In this document: positions 35,616 through 43,655 of the stretch, piece by piece
How the letters are laid out: the number at the start of each line of letters is the position of its first letter
How positions within the stretch are numbered: the stretch's first letter is position 1
From: Phyllobacterium calauticae
GTDB taxonomy: Bacteria; Pseudomonadota; Alphaproteobacteria; Rhizobiales; Rhizobiaceae
Reading direction: 5' to 3'
DNA length: 64,000 nt
Assembly (NCBI RefSeq): GCF_019991125.1
Contig: NZ_JAGENB010000001.1
Location: 124,001 to 188,000 of the forward strand
Position numbers and translations under genes: made by a program
The notes under the pieces: generated by a model
Told to the model about the DNA's origin: nothing
What the model saw: the letters and a program-made list of their open reading frames with translations, nothing else
Database searches by the model: none

Positions 35616-35707
35616 GGAGAGGTGGCCGAGTGGTCGAAGGCGCTCCCCTGCTAAGGGAGTAGGCCCGTTAAACGGTCTCGAGGGTTCGAATCCCTTCCTC
35701 TCCGCCA
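35616..35707 (+). tRNA. tRNA-Ser(GCT)
   Basis: 92 nt including the encoded CCA. Acceptor GGAGAGG pairs with CCTCTCC; the D region is TGGCCGAGTGGTCGAAGGC; the anticodon loop CTGCTAA (anticodon GCT at 35650-35652) closes on CTCCC/GGGAG; a long class II variable arm TAGGCCCGTTAAACGGTCTC; T arm GGGTTCGAATCCC. It decodes AGC/AGU. Confidence 0.98.
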
Positions 35708-35808
35708 TTTTCCACCCTTGCCCTCCAAGACCGTTATCCCCCAGTGCAGGCACTCAGACACCGCCGGTTGCCGTGCATGTCCCGGTCTGTCTGGCACGCC
35801 CCTTTCCG

Positions 35809-36204
35809 TCAGAGCGTTACCGCCCCGATCTGCTGCAGGACACCCAGGCGGTCGACCTGCAGCCATGCCCGCGTCAGCTTGCCATCCTGCGCCTGATAGA
35901 TGGCGATTCCCTGCTGAACCGCGGTCTTGCCGGTGGGCGCGATACCCGACAGCGGCCCCAGATGCGCCGCCTCGAAGCGCCAGCGCACGCATACCCTGTC
36001 TCCCGCCGCAAACAGGTCTTCCAGCTCAAACCGCAGGCCGGGAAACGCCGTGATCATCCGTTCGACGGTCTGCCGGAAGCCTTGCGGCCCCTGCTCGCCG
36101 CCGGCGCCGACGAAACCCTCCGACAGATACTCCGGAAGCCGCTCGAGCAGGCGCGGATTGAGACAATCCTCATACAGGCCTTTGACAAGTTCAGACGGGG
36201 TCAT
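35809..36204 (-). CDS. SnoaL-like ester cyclase-fold protein
   Basis: The start at ATG 36204 (MTPSELVKGLYEDCLN) has GAGG seven bases upstream. 131 residues of the SnoaL/NTF2-like fold: LLERLPEYLSEGFVG, PQGFRQTVERMITAFPGLRF, VCVRWRFEAAHLGPLSGIAP and GIAIYQAQDGKLTRAW. These proteins isomerise, cyclise or hydrolyse small molecules; the substrate is unknown. It is divergent from a MarR gene with two palindromic operators between them, so it is probably its target. Confidence 0.83.
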   Translation of the reverse strand: MTPSELVKGLYEDCLNPRLLERLPEYLSEGFVGAGGEQGPQGFRQTVERMITAFPGLRFELEDLFAAGDRVCVRWRFEAAHLGPLSGIAPTGKTAVQQGIAIYQAQDGKLTRAWLQVDRLGVLQQIGAVTL

Positions 36205-36217
36205 GCTATACCTCAAT

Positions 36218-36262
36218 TTGACAATGTGTTGTCAATTTTGCATTTTGACAACATGCTGTCAA
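36218..36262. promoter_or_regulatory. Two tandem 18-bp MarR operators
   Basis: Site 1 (36218-36235) TTGACAA-TGTG-TTGTCAA is a perfect palindrome. Site 2 (36245-36262) TTGACAACATGCTGTCAA has perfect 6-bp outer arms. The centres are 27 bp apart. The sites fill the gap between the divergent starts and include TTGACA boxes that may also be -35 elements. Confidence 0.8.
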
Positions 36263-36290
36263 TATGTCACTGGAAATTCGGGAGATCAGC

Positions 36291-36734
36291 ATGCGCACCC
36301 CTCAGGGCGAAGAATTGAGCCGGCTCGTCTGGGACATCCTGCAAACCGCCGGCCGCCTGACCGAGGCCGGCAACCGCCTGAGCGCGCCGTTCGGATTGAC
36401 CGCCGCGCGCTGGCAGGTCATGGGCGCGATCGTTCAGGAGGCCGCAACCGTGGCGGATGTCGCCCGCCACCTCGCCCAGACGCGCCAGAGCGTGCAGCGC
36501 CTGGCCGATGAGCTGGTGCATGACGGGCTTGCGGCCTACGGCCCGAACCCGCGGCACCGCCGCGCCAGCCTGCTCGGCCCGACGTCTCAGGGGACTGCGT
36601 CCTATGAGGCGCTGATGCGGCGCCAGGCCGAATGGGTGAATGCGCTGTCCGCCGGGATGCGGCTTGAGGACATCGCCGCGTCGAGGGATCTGCTGGCCAC
36701 TCTCGGCGCGGCACTGGAGAGCAGCCGGCCATAG
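36291..36734 (+). CDS. MarR-family transcriptional regulator
   Basis: The start at ATG 36291 (MRTPQGEELSRLVWDI) has GGGAG six bases upstream; an ATG at 36264 lies at the edge of operator site 2 and has no ribosome-binding site. 147 residues with the winged-helix core: FGLTAARWQVMGAIVQEAAT, VADVARHLAQTRQSVQRLAD, HDGLAAYGPNPRHRRASL. It is likely autoregulated through the twin palindromes and controls the SnoaL-like gene. Confidence 0.88.
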   Translation: MRTPQGEELSRLVWDILQTAGRLTEAGNRLSAPFGLTAARWQVMGAIVQEAATVADVARHLAQTRQSVQRLADELVHDGLAAYGPNPRHRRASLLGPTSQGTASYEALMRRQAEWVNALSAGMRLEDIAASRDLLATLGAALESSRP

Positions 36735-36764
36735 AAAAAGGCGGCTCTCGCGAGCCGCCCTTTC
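36735..36764. terminator. Bidirectional terminator
   Basis: AAAAA, GGCGGCTC, loop TCGC, GAGCCGCC, CTTTCT. It begins right at the MarR stop and also sits 25 bp beyond the convergent gene at 36789. Confidence 0.82.
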
Positions 36765-36788
36765 TGCATTCAAGCGTTCTGATGGGAA

Positions 36789-37136
36789 TCAGAGACGGAA
36801 GACACCCAGCGGATACCAGTAGCCATCGCTGTGACGGCGATAGCCGCGGCGATGTTCACGGTAGCCGCGATGATTCTTCCAGTAGCCGGGACGGTAGCCG
36901 CGATTGTTGTAGTGCGGGCGGCGGTGATCATCACGGCGATCCCAGCGACGGTCATCGCGGCGATCCCAACGGCGATTGTCGTGGCGGCGCCGCTCAACGT
37001 ACTGCACCTGCTCGACATTGGATACAACCGGCGCCTTCTGGGCCGATACCGGTGCCGCATTCGAAGAAACGACCGAAGTCAATCCAACAAGAACCGCCAG
37101 CAAGCCGGCAGTAAACAGCGAAACAAGATTTTTCAT
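36789..37136 (-). CDS. Exported Arg/Tyr/Trp-rich small protein
   Basis: 115 residues: signal peptide MKNLVSLFTAGLLAVLVGLT to about SSNA, a short spacer, then a basic repeat region (RRWDRRDDRRWDRRDDHRRP, GYRPGYWKNHRGYREHRRGY) and the end GYWYPLGVFRL. AGGAG six bases before the ATG. Similar basic exported proteins are common in Rhizobiales envelopes; a role in the periplasm or in binding anionic polymers is possible but unproven. Confidence 0.75.
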   Translation of the reverse strand: MKNLVSLFTAGLLAVLVGLTSVVSSNAAPVSAQKAPVVSNVEQVQYVERRRHDNRRWDRRDDRRWDRRDDHRRPHYNNRGYRPGYWKNHRGYREHRRGYRRHSDGYWYPLGVFRL

Positions 37137-37230
37137 TCGTCACTCCTATCGATTCATACCGGGGATAGGTGCGCCTTCAAGGATGAACAGAGTATGAACG
37201 GTATTGCGTTCACCTCGCCCGCAGCGCGCC

Positions 37231-37614
37231 TTATCCGGATATCGCCGCAGGCCGGGGACCCCGCAAACCGATGCAGTTGCCCCAGGGATCACGAACCTGG
37301 CACATGACAAGGCCATCCTGTATCGCCAGCGGCCCGCGATAGAGCGTGGCGCCCAGTTTTTCCACATGCGCCAGAGCGGCGTCAAAATCGTCCACCGCCC
37401 AATAGACGACGGAGCCGAAAGGCCCTGACCCCACCTGCGCGTCTGCAGGCACGATTTCAAGGCAGACGGAGCCGAGCTGCAGGAAGTCGAAATCAAATTC
37501 GTCGAGCCGCGTGCGGACAGCCTCAGGAAACGCGCGCTGATACCATGCGAGCCCCGCTTCAACATCGCCGACATGAACCAGAACCGCGGCAATGGGGTGG
37601 GATGTCGCGTGCAT
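37231..37614 (-). CDS. VOC-superfamily (glyoxalase/bleomycin resistance-like) protein
   Basis: 127 residues: AAVLVHVGDVEAGLAWYQRA, LQLGSVCLEIVPADAQ, VVYWAVDDFDAALAHVEKLG and VRDPWGNCIGL, the two beta-alpha-beta-beta-beta modules of a VOC domain. Probable metal ligands come from H14 and E57-like positions, not verified. Substrate unknown. The Shine-Dalgarno is weak. Confidence 0.82.
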   Translation of the reverse strand: MHATSHPIAAVLVHVGDVEAGLAWYQRAFPEAVRTRLDEFDFDFLQLGSVCLEIVPADAQVGSGPFGSVVYWAVDDFDAALAHVEKLGATLYRGPLAIQDGLVMCQVRDPWGNCIGLRGPRPAAISG

Positions 37615-37946
37615 GGGGGCTGGTCTCTTCTGCGGGATAGGTTTTCATCGGGATATCCGAGGAGGAATGCTGTGGCAACGGTCCAGCTTCCACTTTAAGC
37701 AGCGTTCGTGTTCGCCCCGTCGAGCAAAGCTTTAATGACAACCAGACGCTCGTCGGCGATGTCGCAGACATATTGGATTGCCGATTGCTGCCGCTCATTG
37801 TCGATATCGGCGGCGTCGATGTTCCCTTATATTCCGGGCATAGCTTCGAAAATTTCCAGGCAGACTGATGCTGAAATTCATACTGTTTAAAACCATCTAT
37901 TTTCGACAGTTCTGGTAAAAATAGTCGGGATTTACTATAGGAAAGC
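37615..37946. other. Intergenic region with a degraded minus-strand frame
   Basis: About 330 bp, lower GC than average. An open minus-strand frame at 37695-37826 reads NIDAADIDNERQQSAIQYVC, then DIADERLVVIKALLDGANTN, before a TAA; it has a protein-like pattern but no start codon after the preceding stop, so it is best seen as a remnant. The right end carries the promoter of the first mini-XRE gene. Confidence 0.4.
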
Positions 37947-38186
37947 ATGATCACATCTGCACAATGCCGCGCAGCACGCGCCCTTATCCAATGGTCTCAG
38001 CAGCAACTTGCCGATGCGGCGCATGTTGGCATTGTGACGGTGCGGCAATTTGAGAGCGGTGTATCCGAGCCGCGCCACGCAACACTCGATGTCATCAAGC
38101 GCGCGCTGGAAGCTCAAGGGGTCATCTTTCAGGCCGAGGGAGAAATGACGCCGGGCGGTCCGGGGGTGAGACTGCCTGCGGGATGA
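37947..38186 (+). CDS. Mini-XRE regulator 1 (79 aa)
   Basis: A helix-turn-helix domain that makes up almost the whole protein: CRAARALIQWSQQQLADAAH, VGIVTVRQFESGVSEPRHAT, LDVIKRALEAQGVIFQ, with the tail GEMTPGGPGVRL. AGGA five bases before the ATG. The C-terminal pattern GVIFxxxGEMxxGGPGVRL, probably a beta-hairpin, recurs in the next two genes. Likely a DNA-binding repressor; the target is unknown. Confidence 0.82.
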   Translation: MITSAQCRAARALIQWSQQQLADAAHVGIVTVRQFESGVSEPRHATLDVIKRALEAQGVIFQAEGEMTPGGPGVRLPAG

Positions 38187-38272
38187 TGTACACTGCCTTG
38201 TGCCGAACCGCCTCTCCTGATTAGTGATCATTACCAAAAATATTGCGACTGAAACCATACGCGCCGAGCTCA

Positions 38273-38300
38273 TTTACGGTCAATTGAACTTAGGTATAAT
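38273..38300 (+). promoter_or_regulatory. Sigma-70-type promoter of mini-XRE 2
   Basis: TTTACG at 38273-38278 and a consensus TATAAT at 38295-38300, 16-bp spacer, with GG before the -10. The predicted start gives a leader of about 20 nt. Confidence 0.6.
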
Positions 38301-38327
38301 ACCAAAAACGTTTACTCTGGAAACAAC

Positions 38328-38576
38328 ATGGCTATTATCGGAAATCAGATCAGAGCAGCCCGTTCGCTGATTGGCATGGAGCAGATCACCCTCGCCGAGA
38401 AGGCGGGCGTGAGCGCCAACACCATACGCAACATGGAGGCCTTCGGAAGCGAAAGAGTGAAAGTCCGCACCGATACCCTGGATGCGGTAACCGATGCGCT
38501 CAAGGCCGAGGGCGTGGTGTTCCAGCAGGATGGTGAGATGACCAGCGGTGGCGGTGGCGTGCGGTTGGTCAGGTAA
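38328..38576 (+). CDS. Mini-XRE regulator 2 (82 aa)
   Basis: Paralogue of the neighbours: IRAARSLIGMEQITLAEKAG, VSANTIRNMEAFGSERVKVR, LDAVTDALKAEGVVFQQDGE, then MTSGGGGVRLVR. It has its own promoter with a consensus -10. The recognition helix (SANTIRNMEA) differs from copy 1 (IVTVRQFESG) and copy 3 (STDTIARLER), so the three should read different operators. Confidence 0.82.
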   Translation: MAIIGNQIRAARSLIGMEQITLAEKAGVSANTIRNMEAFGSERVKVRTDTLDAVTDALKAEGVVFQQDGEMTSGGGGVRLVR

Positions 38577-38663
38577 GCGCTGGTAAATGCCGGACGGTTG
38601 ATTCTCTTGCCCCGCGATTATTTACTCCGGCGCCTCCGGAAAAATCGTAACCGTGCAGCGAAA

Positions 38664-38900
38664 ATGATCGATTTACAGTGCAAAATGGCGCGTGCGGCTT
38701 TGGGACTTGGCGTGCGTGATCTCGCGGCTCTTGCCCGCGTGTCGACGGATACAATCGCCCGATTGGAACGCGGCGAGAAACTGAAACCAGCGACCATCAT
38801 GGCTATCGCAGCGGCTCTGGAAACAGCGGGGGTTATCTTTGAGGCGGATGGTGAAATGGTGAATGGTGGTCCGGGGGTGAGACTGCGGATGAAAGAGTGA
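38664..38900 (+). CDS. Mini-XRE regulator 3 (78 aa)
   Basis: The start at ATG 38664 (MIDLQCKMARAALGLG) aligns with the starts of the two paralogues; an upstream TTG at 38598 would add a basic 22-residue leader. Core ARAALGLGVRDLAALARVST, DTIARLERGEKLKPATIMAI, and tail GVIFEADGEMVNGGPGVRL. No clear ribosome-binding site. It converges on the CecR-like gene. Confidence 0.8.
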   Translation: MIDLQCKMARAALGLGVRDLAALARVSTDTIARLERGEKLKPATIMAIAAALETAGVIFEADGEMVNGGPGVRLRMKE

Positions 38901-38934
38901 TCCGGCCTGCCGCGCTTCCAGCATGAAACAGACG

Positions 38935-39624
38935 CTAGCCCCCGGCTTCCCGCTTCAACTCCGCCGCTGTCGCCGCCAATCCCGCCAAAGCAAAACGCTG
39001 GAAATGGGCGATAATGGCTTCCTGCGCACCGGGCGCCGGTGCGAAGAGATCGGGCAGAACCTGTGACAGCAGTTGGCGGTTGCCGAGCAGCAGCATGGCA
39101 AAGGGCGAGACCATATTGAGCAAACACCGCCCCACCGCCGGATGGTCGGCGGGCACCCCCAGAATATCGGCAACGAGCCCGGTTACCACCTGTTTCTTCG
39201 GCAGCACCTCCTGATTCAACAACACGGGAAAGGCCTGGGATGGCGCGAGAATCTCGCGGCTCAGCACCCGCAACACCCATGTGGATGACGCCGGGGCGGT
39301 GATTGCCGCGGCAATCAGTCCGATGAGGATTTTCAGCTTGTCGATGGAAGCCCCCGGTCCCTGCGCCAGCGCCACCAGCCGGTCGTAGGTCAGGAGCCGC
39401 CGGTGCGCCTCGACCAGCACCGCGGCATAGAGCCCTTCAATGCCGCCATAATAATAATTCACCGCGGCCGAATTGCTCCCGGCCCGCTCGGCGATCTCCT
39501 TGCCCGTGGCGCGGTCAAAGCCTTTTTCGGCAAAGATTTCGCCCGCCGCTTCCAGAATCTGGGCCTTGGTCGAAGCGCCGTCCTCGCGCCGTCCGGGAAG
39601 TTTTCGAGGTGTTTTGCGTATCAT
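38935..39624 (-). CDS. TetR-family regulator, CecR (YbiH)-like
   Basis: 229 residues: N-terminal TetR DNA-binding domain (TKAQILEAAGEIFAEKGFDR, ATGKEIAERAGSNSAAVNYY) and a C-terminal ligand domain of the CecR/DUF1956 type (YGGIEGLYAAVLVEAHRRLL, STWVLRVLSREILAPSQAF). It is divergent from an adaptor-ATPase-permease-permease operon matching E. coli ybhGFSR, which CecR represses. It should respond to the exported compound. Confidence 0.87.
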   Translation of the reverse strand: MIRKTPRKLPGRREDGASTKAQILEAAGEIFAEKGFDRATGKEIAERAGSNSAAVNYYYGGIEGLYAAVLVEAHRRLLTYDRLVALAQGPGASIDKLKILIGLIAAAITAPASSTWVLRVLSREILAPSQAFPVLLNQEVLPKKQVVTGLVADILGVPADHPAVGRCLLNMVSPFAMLLLGNRQLLSQVLPDLFAPAPGAQEAIIAHFQRFALAGLAATAAELKREAGG

Positions 39625-39660
39625 GCCCGTACAGTAACCCAGATTTGAAAGGATTAAAAG

Positions 39661-39683
39661 TTCAAATTGAAATTCAAATTTGA
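39661..39683. promoter_or_regulatory. CecR-like operator candidate
   Basis: TTCAAATTGAA followed by ATTCAAATTTGA: two overlapping AT-rich palindromic units directly upstream of and touching the -35 box of the exporter operon, 37-59 bp from the regulator's start. Binding here would block the promoter. Confidence 0.6.
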
Positions 39684-39709
39684 CATAATGCGCACACGGC
39701 CTGTATGAT
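39680..39709 (+). promoter_or_regulatory. Promoter of the ybhGFSR-like operon
   Basis: Consensus TTGACA at 39680-39685 and TATGAT at 39704-39709, 18-bp spacer. Transcription should start about 39715-39717, on the adaptor's ATG, so the mRNA may be leaderless; no Shine-Dalgarno precedes the ATG. Confidence 0.6.
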
Positions 39710-39714
39710 GGCGC

Positions 39715-40743
39715 ATGAGCAAAATCATCCGTTTCCTGCTTCCGCTGATCCTCATCGCCGCCCTCGCCGGCGGAGCCTGGTGGTACTATCGCCCGTCATC
39801 GACGAACGATGCGCTGACGCTGTACGGCAATGTCGACCTGCGGCAGGCATCGCTTGCCTTCAACGGATCGGAGCGGATTGCCGAGGTGCTGGCGGAAGAA
39901 GGTGATGTCGTGGGCAAGGGCCAGGTGCTGGCGCGGCTCGATACCAGCCGCCTCGCCCCGCAGGTGCAGCAGGCGGAAGCAACGGTCGCCGCCCAGCAGG
40001 CCGCACTGCTCCAGCTGAAAAACGGCAGCCGGCCCGAGGAAATCGCCCAGGCCCGCGCCAATCTGGTGTCGGCACAGGCCGATGCGTTGAACGCCAAGGC
40101 GCAATTCGAGCGCCAAAGCGTACTGACCGCCAATGCCACCGCCAGCAAGCAGGACCTTGATACGGCGCGCGCGGCGGCGGCTGTTGCCGATGCCAAGGTC
40201 GACGTGGCGCAAAGTGCGCTGGCGCTTGCCATCGCCGGTCCGCGTGTCGAGGAAATCAGCCAGAGCGAAGCGCAGTTGCGCGGCAGCGAGGCGCAACTGG
40301 CGCTCATGCGCCAGCAGCTTGCCGATGCGCAGCTTTTTGCGCCGTTTGATGGCGTCGTGCGCTCGCGGCTGATGGAACCGGGCGAGATTGCAGCGCCCAG
40401 CAAACCGGTGTTTTCGCTGGCAACGCGCGGCACGAAATGGGTGCGCGCCTATGTCTCCGAAACCAATCTCGGCCATCTGCGCCCCGGCATGCGGGCCAGG
40501 ATCACCACGGACAGTTTTCCCGATCAGCCGCTGGACGGCTGGGTCGGCTTCATCTCGCCGGTGGCGGAGTTCACGCCGAAAACGGTGGAGACGACCGACC
40601 TGCGCACCAGCCTCGTCTATGAGGTGCGCGTCTTTGTCGAGGACCAGAAGGATGTGCTGCGGCTCGGCATGCCGGCCACCGTCACGTTGCGGCCGGATGC
40701 CGCGCCGCACGCGATTGCGCCAATGGCGGACACAAAACCATGA
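39715..40743 (+). CDS. HlyD-family periplasmic adaptor (YbhG-like)
   Basis: 342 residues. N-terminal membrane anchor (MSKIIRFLLPLILIAALAGG), a lipoyl/barrel-sandwich hybrid domain (GNVDLRQASLAFNGSERIAE, VLARLDTSRLAPQVQQAEAT), a long coiled-coil hairpin (about residues 90-205, rich in Ala/Gln/Glu), then FAPFDGVVRSRLMEPGEIAA and a beta-barrel domain. It links the inner-membrane ABC exporter to an outer-membrane channel. It overlaps the ATPase gene by 4 bp. Confidence 0.9.
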   Translation: MSKIIRFLLPLILIAALAGGAWWYYRPSSTNDALTLYGNVDLRQASLAFNGSERIAEVLAEEGDVVGKGQVLARLDTSRLAPQVQQAEATVAAQQAALLQLKNGSRPEEIAQARANLVSAQADALNAKAQFERQSVLTANATASKQDLDTARAAAAVADAKVDVAQSALALAIAGPRVEEISQSEAQLRGSEAQLALMRQQLADAQLFAPFDGVVRSRLMEPGEIAAPSKPVFSLATRGTKWVRAYVSETNLGHLRPGMRARITTDSFPDQPLDGWVGFISPVAEFTPKTVETTDLRTSLVYEVRVFVEDQKDVLRLGMPATVTLRPDAAPHAIAPMADTKP

Positions 40744-42512
40744 CCGCCGCCGCGCCAGCCTCCCCCGTCACGGCGCGGTCCATTCACAAGACGTTCCACC
40801 GCGATACCGGCGAAACGGTCAAGGCGCTCGATGATGTCTCGTTTGAGGCGCGCCACGGGACGGTGACCGCCCTTGTCGGGCCCGACGGCGCGGGCAAGAC
40901 GACAATCCTGCGGCTGATGGCCGGGCTGATGGCGGCCGAGAGCGGCGAACTCAAGGTGCTCGGCATCGATGTCGCGGCCGATCCGCAGGCGGTGCAGAAC
41001 CGCATCGGCTACATGCCGCAGAAATTCGGTCTTTATGAGGATCTGAGCGTTCAGCAAAATCTCGATCTTTATGCGGACCTGCATGGCATCACCCCGAACC
41101 AGCGCCGCGAGATTTATCCGCGGCTGATGGACATGACCAATCTTGGCCGTTTCACCGAACGGCTGGCGGGAAAACTGTCCGGCGGCATGAAGCAGAAGCT
41201 CGGTCTTGCCTGCACGCTGGTACGCTCGCCGGAATTGCTGCTGCTCGATGAGCCGACCGTCGGCGTCGATCCGCTGTCGCGGCGGGAACTGTGGCAGATC
41301 GTGCTGAAACTGGTGCGCGAAGACGGCCTGACGGTCATCGTCAGCACCTCCTATCTCGACGAGGCCGAGTTCTGCGACCATGCGGTCGTCATGCATCTGG
41401 GCAAGGTGCTGGCGCAGGGCAAGCCCGACGAGATCACCGCCCGCGCGAAAGGCAATGTGTTCATCGCCGCGCCGCAGGACGGCATGAATGCCCGCTCGCT
41501 GCAGGCGCGGCTGTTCCGCCATGACGGCGTGGTGGATGCGGTGCCTGAAGCAGGCAAGGTGCGCATCGTCCGGCAACCGGGTTTCAACGGCAAACTCAGC
41601 GTCGACGGCCGGCCCGTGGCGCTGACCGCAACCCCGCCGCGTTTCGAGGACGGCTTCATGGTGCTGTTCAGCGCCGTGGCGGGCGAAGGCCATTCCAGCA
41701 GCCTGGAGCTGCAGCGCTCGGCAGACTCGGCACGCAAGGATGAGATTTCCGTTGAGGTGCATGACCTCGTGCGCATGTTCGGGGATTTCGCCGCGGTGAA
41801 CCATGTCAGTTTCCGGGTGAAGCGCGGCGAGATCTATGGGCTGCTCGGGCCGAACGGTGCGGGCAAGAGCACCACATTCCGCATGCTGTGCGGGTTGATT
41901 CCTGCAACCAGCGGAACATTGCGGGTTGCCGGTGCGGATTTGCGCACGGCGCGGGCGGAGGCGCGGCAGAATCTGGGCTATGTCGCGCAGAAATTCTCGC
42001 TCTACGGTGATCTCTCGGTGGACGAGAACCTGGATTTCTTCGCCAGCGCCTATGGCCTGCGCGGCGCGAAAAAACGCGAACGCATCGACTGGTCGAAGCA
42101 GCAGTTTGAACTCGGTGAACTGGCGACGCTGCCGAGCGGCCAGTTGCCCGGCGGGTTCAAGCAGCGCCTGGCCATGGCCGCCGCACTGTTGCACGAACCG
42201 GATATCCTGTTCCTCGACGAGGCAACGAGCGGTGCCGATCCCCTCGCCCGACGCGAATTCTGGGGCCGCATCACCGCCCTGTCGGAACAGGGCGTAACGG
42301 TCATCGTCACCACGCATTTCATGGAAGAAGCGGAATATTGCGACCGGATCATGATCATGGATGCCGGGCGCAACCTTGCCGAGGGAACGCCCGCCGACAT
42401 CCGTGGCCATGCCAAACCGCAGGACGGGCGCGAGCCGAACATGGAGGATGCATTCATCGCCATTGTCGAGGAATCGCGCAGCGCCACCGAAAACCGGGGT
42501 AAGGCAGCATGA
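40740..42512 (+). CDS. Double-domain ABC transporter ATPase (YbhF-like)
   Basis: 590 residues with two ATP-binding cassettes. Cassette 1: Walker A GPDGAGKTT (note Asp in place of Asn), signature LSGGMKQKLGLAC, Walker B LLLDEPTVGVD. Cassette 2 (about residue 335 onwards): Walker A GPNGAGKST, signature LPGGFKQRLAMAA (LPGGF in place of LSGGQ), Walker B LFLDEATSGAD. It powers the two permeases downstream. Overlaps both neighbours by 4 bp (ATGA). Confidence 0.93.
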   Translation: MTAAAPASPVTARSIHKTFHRDTGETVKALDDVSFEARHGTVTALVGPDGAGKTTILRLMAGLMAAESGELKVLGIDVAADPQAVQNRIGYMPQKFGLYEDLSVQQNLDLYADLHGITPNQRREIYPRLMDMTNLGRFTERLAGKLSGGMKQKLGLACTLVRSPELLLLDEPTVGVDPLSRRELWQIVLKLVREDGLTVIVSTSYLDEAEFCDHAVVMHLGKVLAQGKPDEITARAKGNVFIAAPQDGMNARSLQARLFRHDGVVDAVPEAGKVRIVRQPGFNGKLSVDGRPVALTATPPRFEDGFMVLFSAVAGEGHSSSLELQRSADSARKDEISVEVHDLVRMFGDFAAVNHVSFRVKRGEIYGLLGPNGAGKSTTFRMLCGLIPATSGTLRVAGADLRTARAEARQNLGYVAQKFSLYGDLSVDENLDFFASAYGLRGAKKRERIDWSKQQFELGELATLPSGQLPGGFKQRLAMAAALLHEPDILFLDEATSGADPLARREFWGRITALSEQGVTVIVTTHFMEEAEYCDRIMIMDAGRNLAEGTPADIRGHAKPQDGREPNMEDAFIAIVEESRSATENRGKAA

Positions 42513-43648
42513 CCGCCGCATCGCAGCATTCGGGCAGCCTGCGGCGCATCCTGGCGCTGGTGCGCAAGGAATCCTGGCAGGTGATCCGCGATCCCAGCAG
42601 CATCGCCGTCGGCATCGTCATGCCGATGATGCTGCTGATCCTGTTCGGCTACGGCCTGTCCTTCGATCTGAAGAACCTGCCGGTCGCCCTCGTGATGGAA
42701 GAGAATTCCGCCGAAGCGCGCGGCGCGGTGTCGGGTTTCGAGCTTTCGGACTATTTCCAGACCCATCCGGTCAAGACGATGGCGGAGGCCGAGCGGCTGC
42801 TCAAGGACAAGACCGTCAGCGGCATCGTGCGCATTCCGCCGCAATTTGCCCGAAACGTTGCGCTGGGCAATGGCGATATCCAGATCGTCGTCAACGGCAC
42901 CGATGCCAATACGGCGCGCATTTCTCTGGCCTATGCGCAAGGCGCCGTTGCCACGTGGCTGGCGCGGCAGGCGGCCGAAGGCAGGATCACGAGCAATGGC
43001 GCTTCCGTGGATATACAGACACGGCTCTGGTTCAACGAGGCCAATGAAAGCAGCTATTTCCTCGTGCCGGGGCTGATCGTGCTGGTCATGACGCTGATCG
43101 GCGCACTCCTGACCGCGCTCGTCATGGCGCGGGAATGGGAGCGCGGTACCTTCGAGGCCCTGTTCGTTACGCCGGTGCGGCCGGTTGAAATCCTGCTCGG
43201 CAAGATCATTCCCTATTTCGTTCTCGGCATGCTCGGGCTGGCATTGTCCGTTGTCGGCAGCCAGATCCTGTTCCATGTGCCGCTGCGCGGCTCGCTGTGG
43301 ATACTCGTCATCGTCTCGATGCTCTATCTGATGGTGGCGCTCGGTATCGGCCTGCTGATTTCATCGGTCACCAAAAGCCAGTTCGTTGCCAGTCAGGTCA
43401 CCCTCGTCGTCACCTTCCTGCCCGCGATGATGCTGTCCGGCTTCATGTTCGACATCCGCAGCATGCCGCTCGTCATCCAGTTCATCACCTATATTTTCCC
43501 AGGCCGCTATTTCGTCAGCGTGCTGCAGACCCTGTTTCTCGCCGGCGATATCTGGGGGGTGATCCTGCCCAACGCCGCGGTGCTTGCGGTGATGGCAACG
43601 GTGCTGATGGCCGCTTCCGTGCGGGCAACGCGCAAGAAACTCGGGTGA
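42509..43648 (+). CDS. ABC-2 type permease (YbhS-like)
   Basis: 379 residues. One N-terminal membrane segment (PMMLLILFGYGLSFDL), a large periplasmic domain (about residues 60-175), then five hydrophobic segments with YFLVPGLIVLVMTLIGALLT, REWERGTFEALFVTPVRPVE (the coupling-helix signature of ABC-2 permeases) and TYIFPGRYFVSVLQTLFLAG. Works as a heterodimer with the next gene. Confidence 0.92.
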   Translation: MTAASQHSGSLRRILALVRKESWQVIRDPSSIAVGIVMPMMLLILFGYGLSFDLKNLPVALVMEENSAEARGAVSGFELSDYFQTHPVKTMAEAERLLKDKTVSGIVRIPPQFARNVALGNGDIQIVVNGTDANTARISLAYAQGAVATWLARQAAEGRITSNGASVDIQTRLWFNEANESSYFLVPGLIVLVMTLIGALLTALVMAREWERGTFEALFVTPVRPVEILLGKIIPYFVLGMLGLALSVVGSQILFHVPLRGSLWILVIVSMLYLMVALGIGLLISSVTKSQFVASQVTLVVTFLPAMMLSGFMFDIRSMPLVIQFITYIFPGRYFVSVLQTLFLAGDIWGVILPNAAVLAVMATVLMAASVRATRKKLG

Positions 43649-43655
43649 GGCAGCC

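Noticed and set aside
31205-35707. Genomic island integrated at tRNA-Ser by the integrase
   Set aside because: The integrase remnant lies 3.5 kb on the 5' side of the tRNA, not next to its 3' end, and no duplicated tRNA 3' fragment was found in the window.
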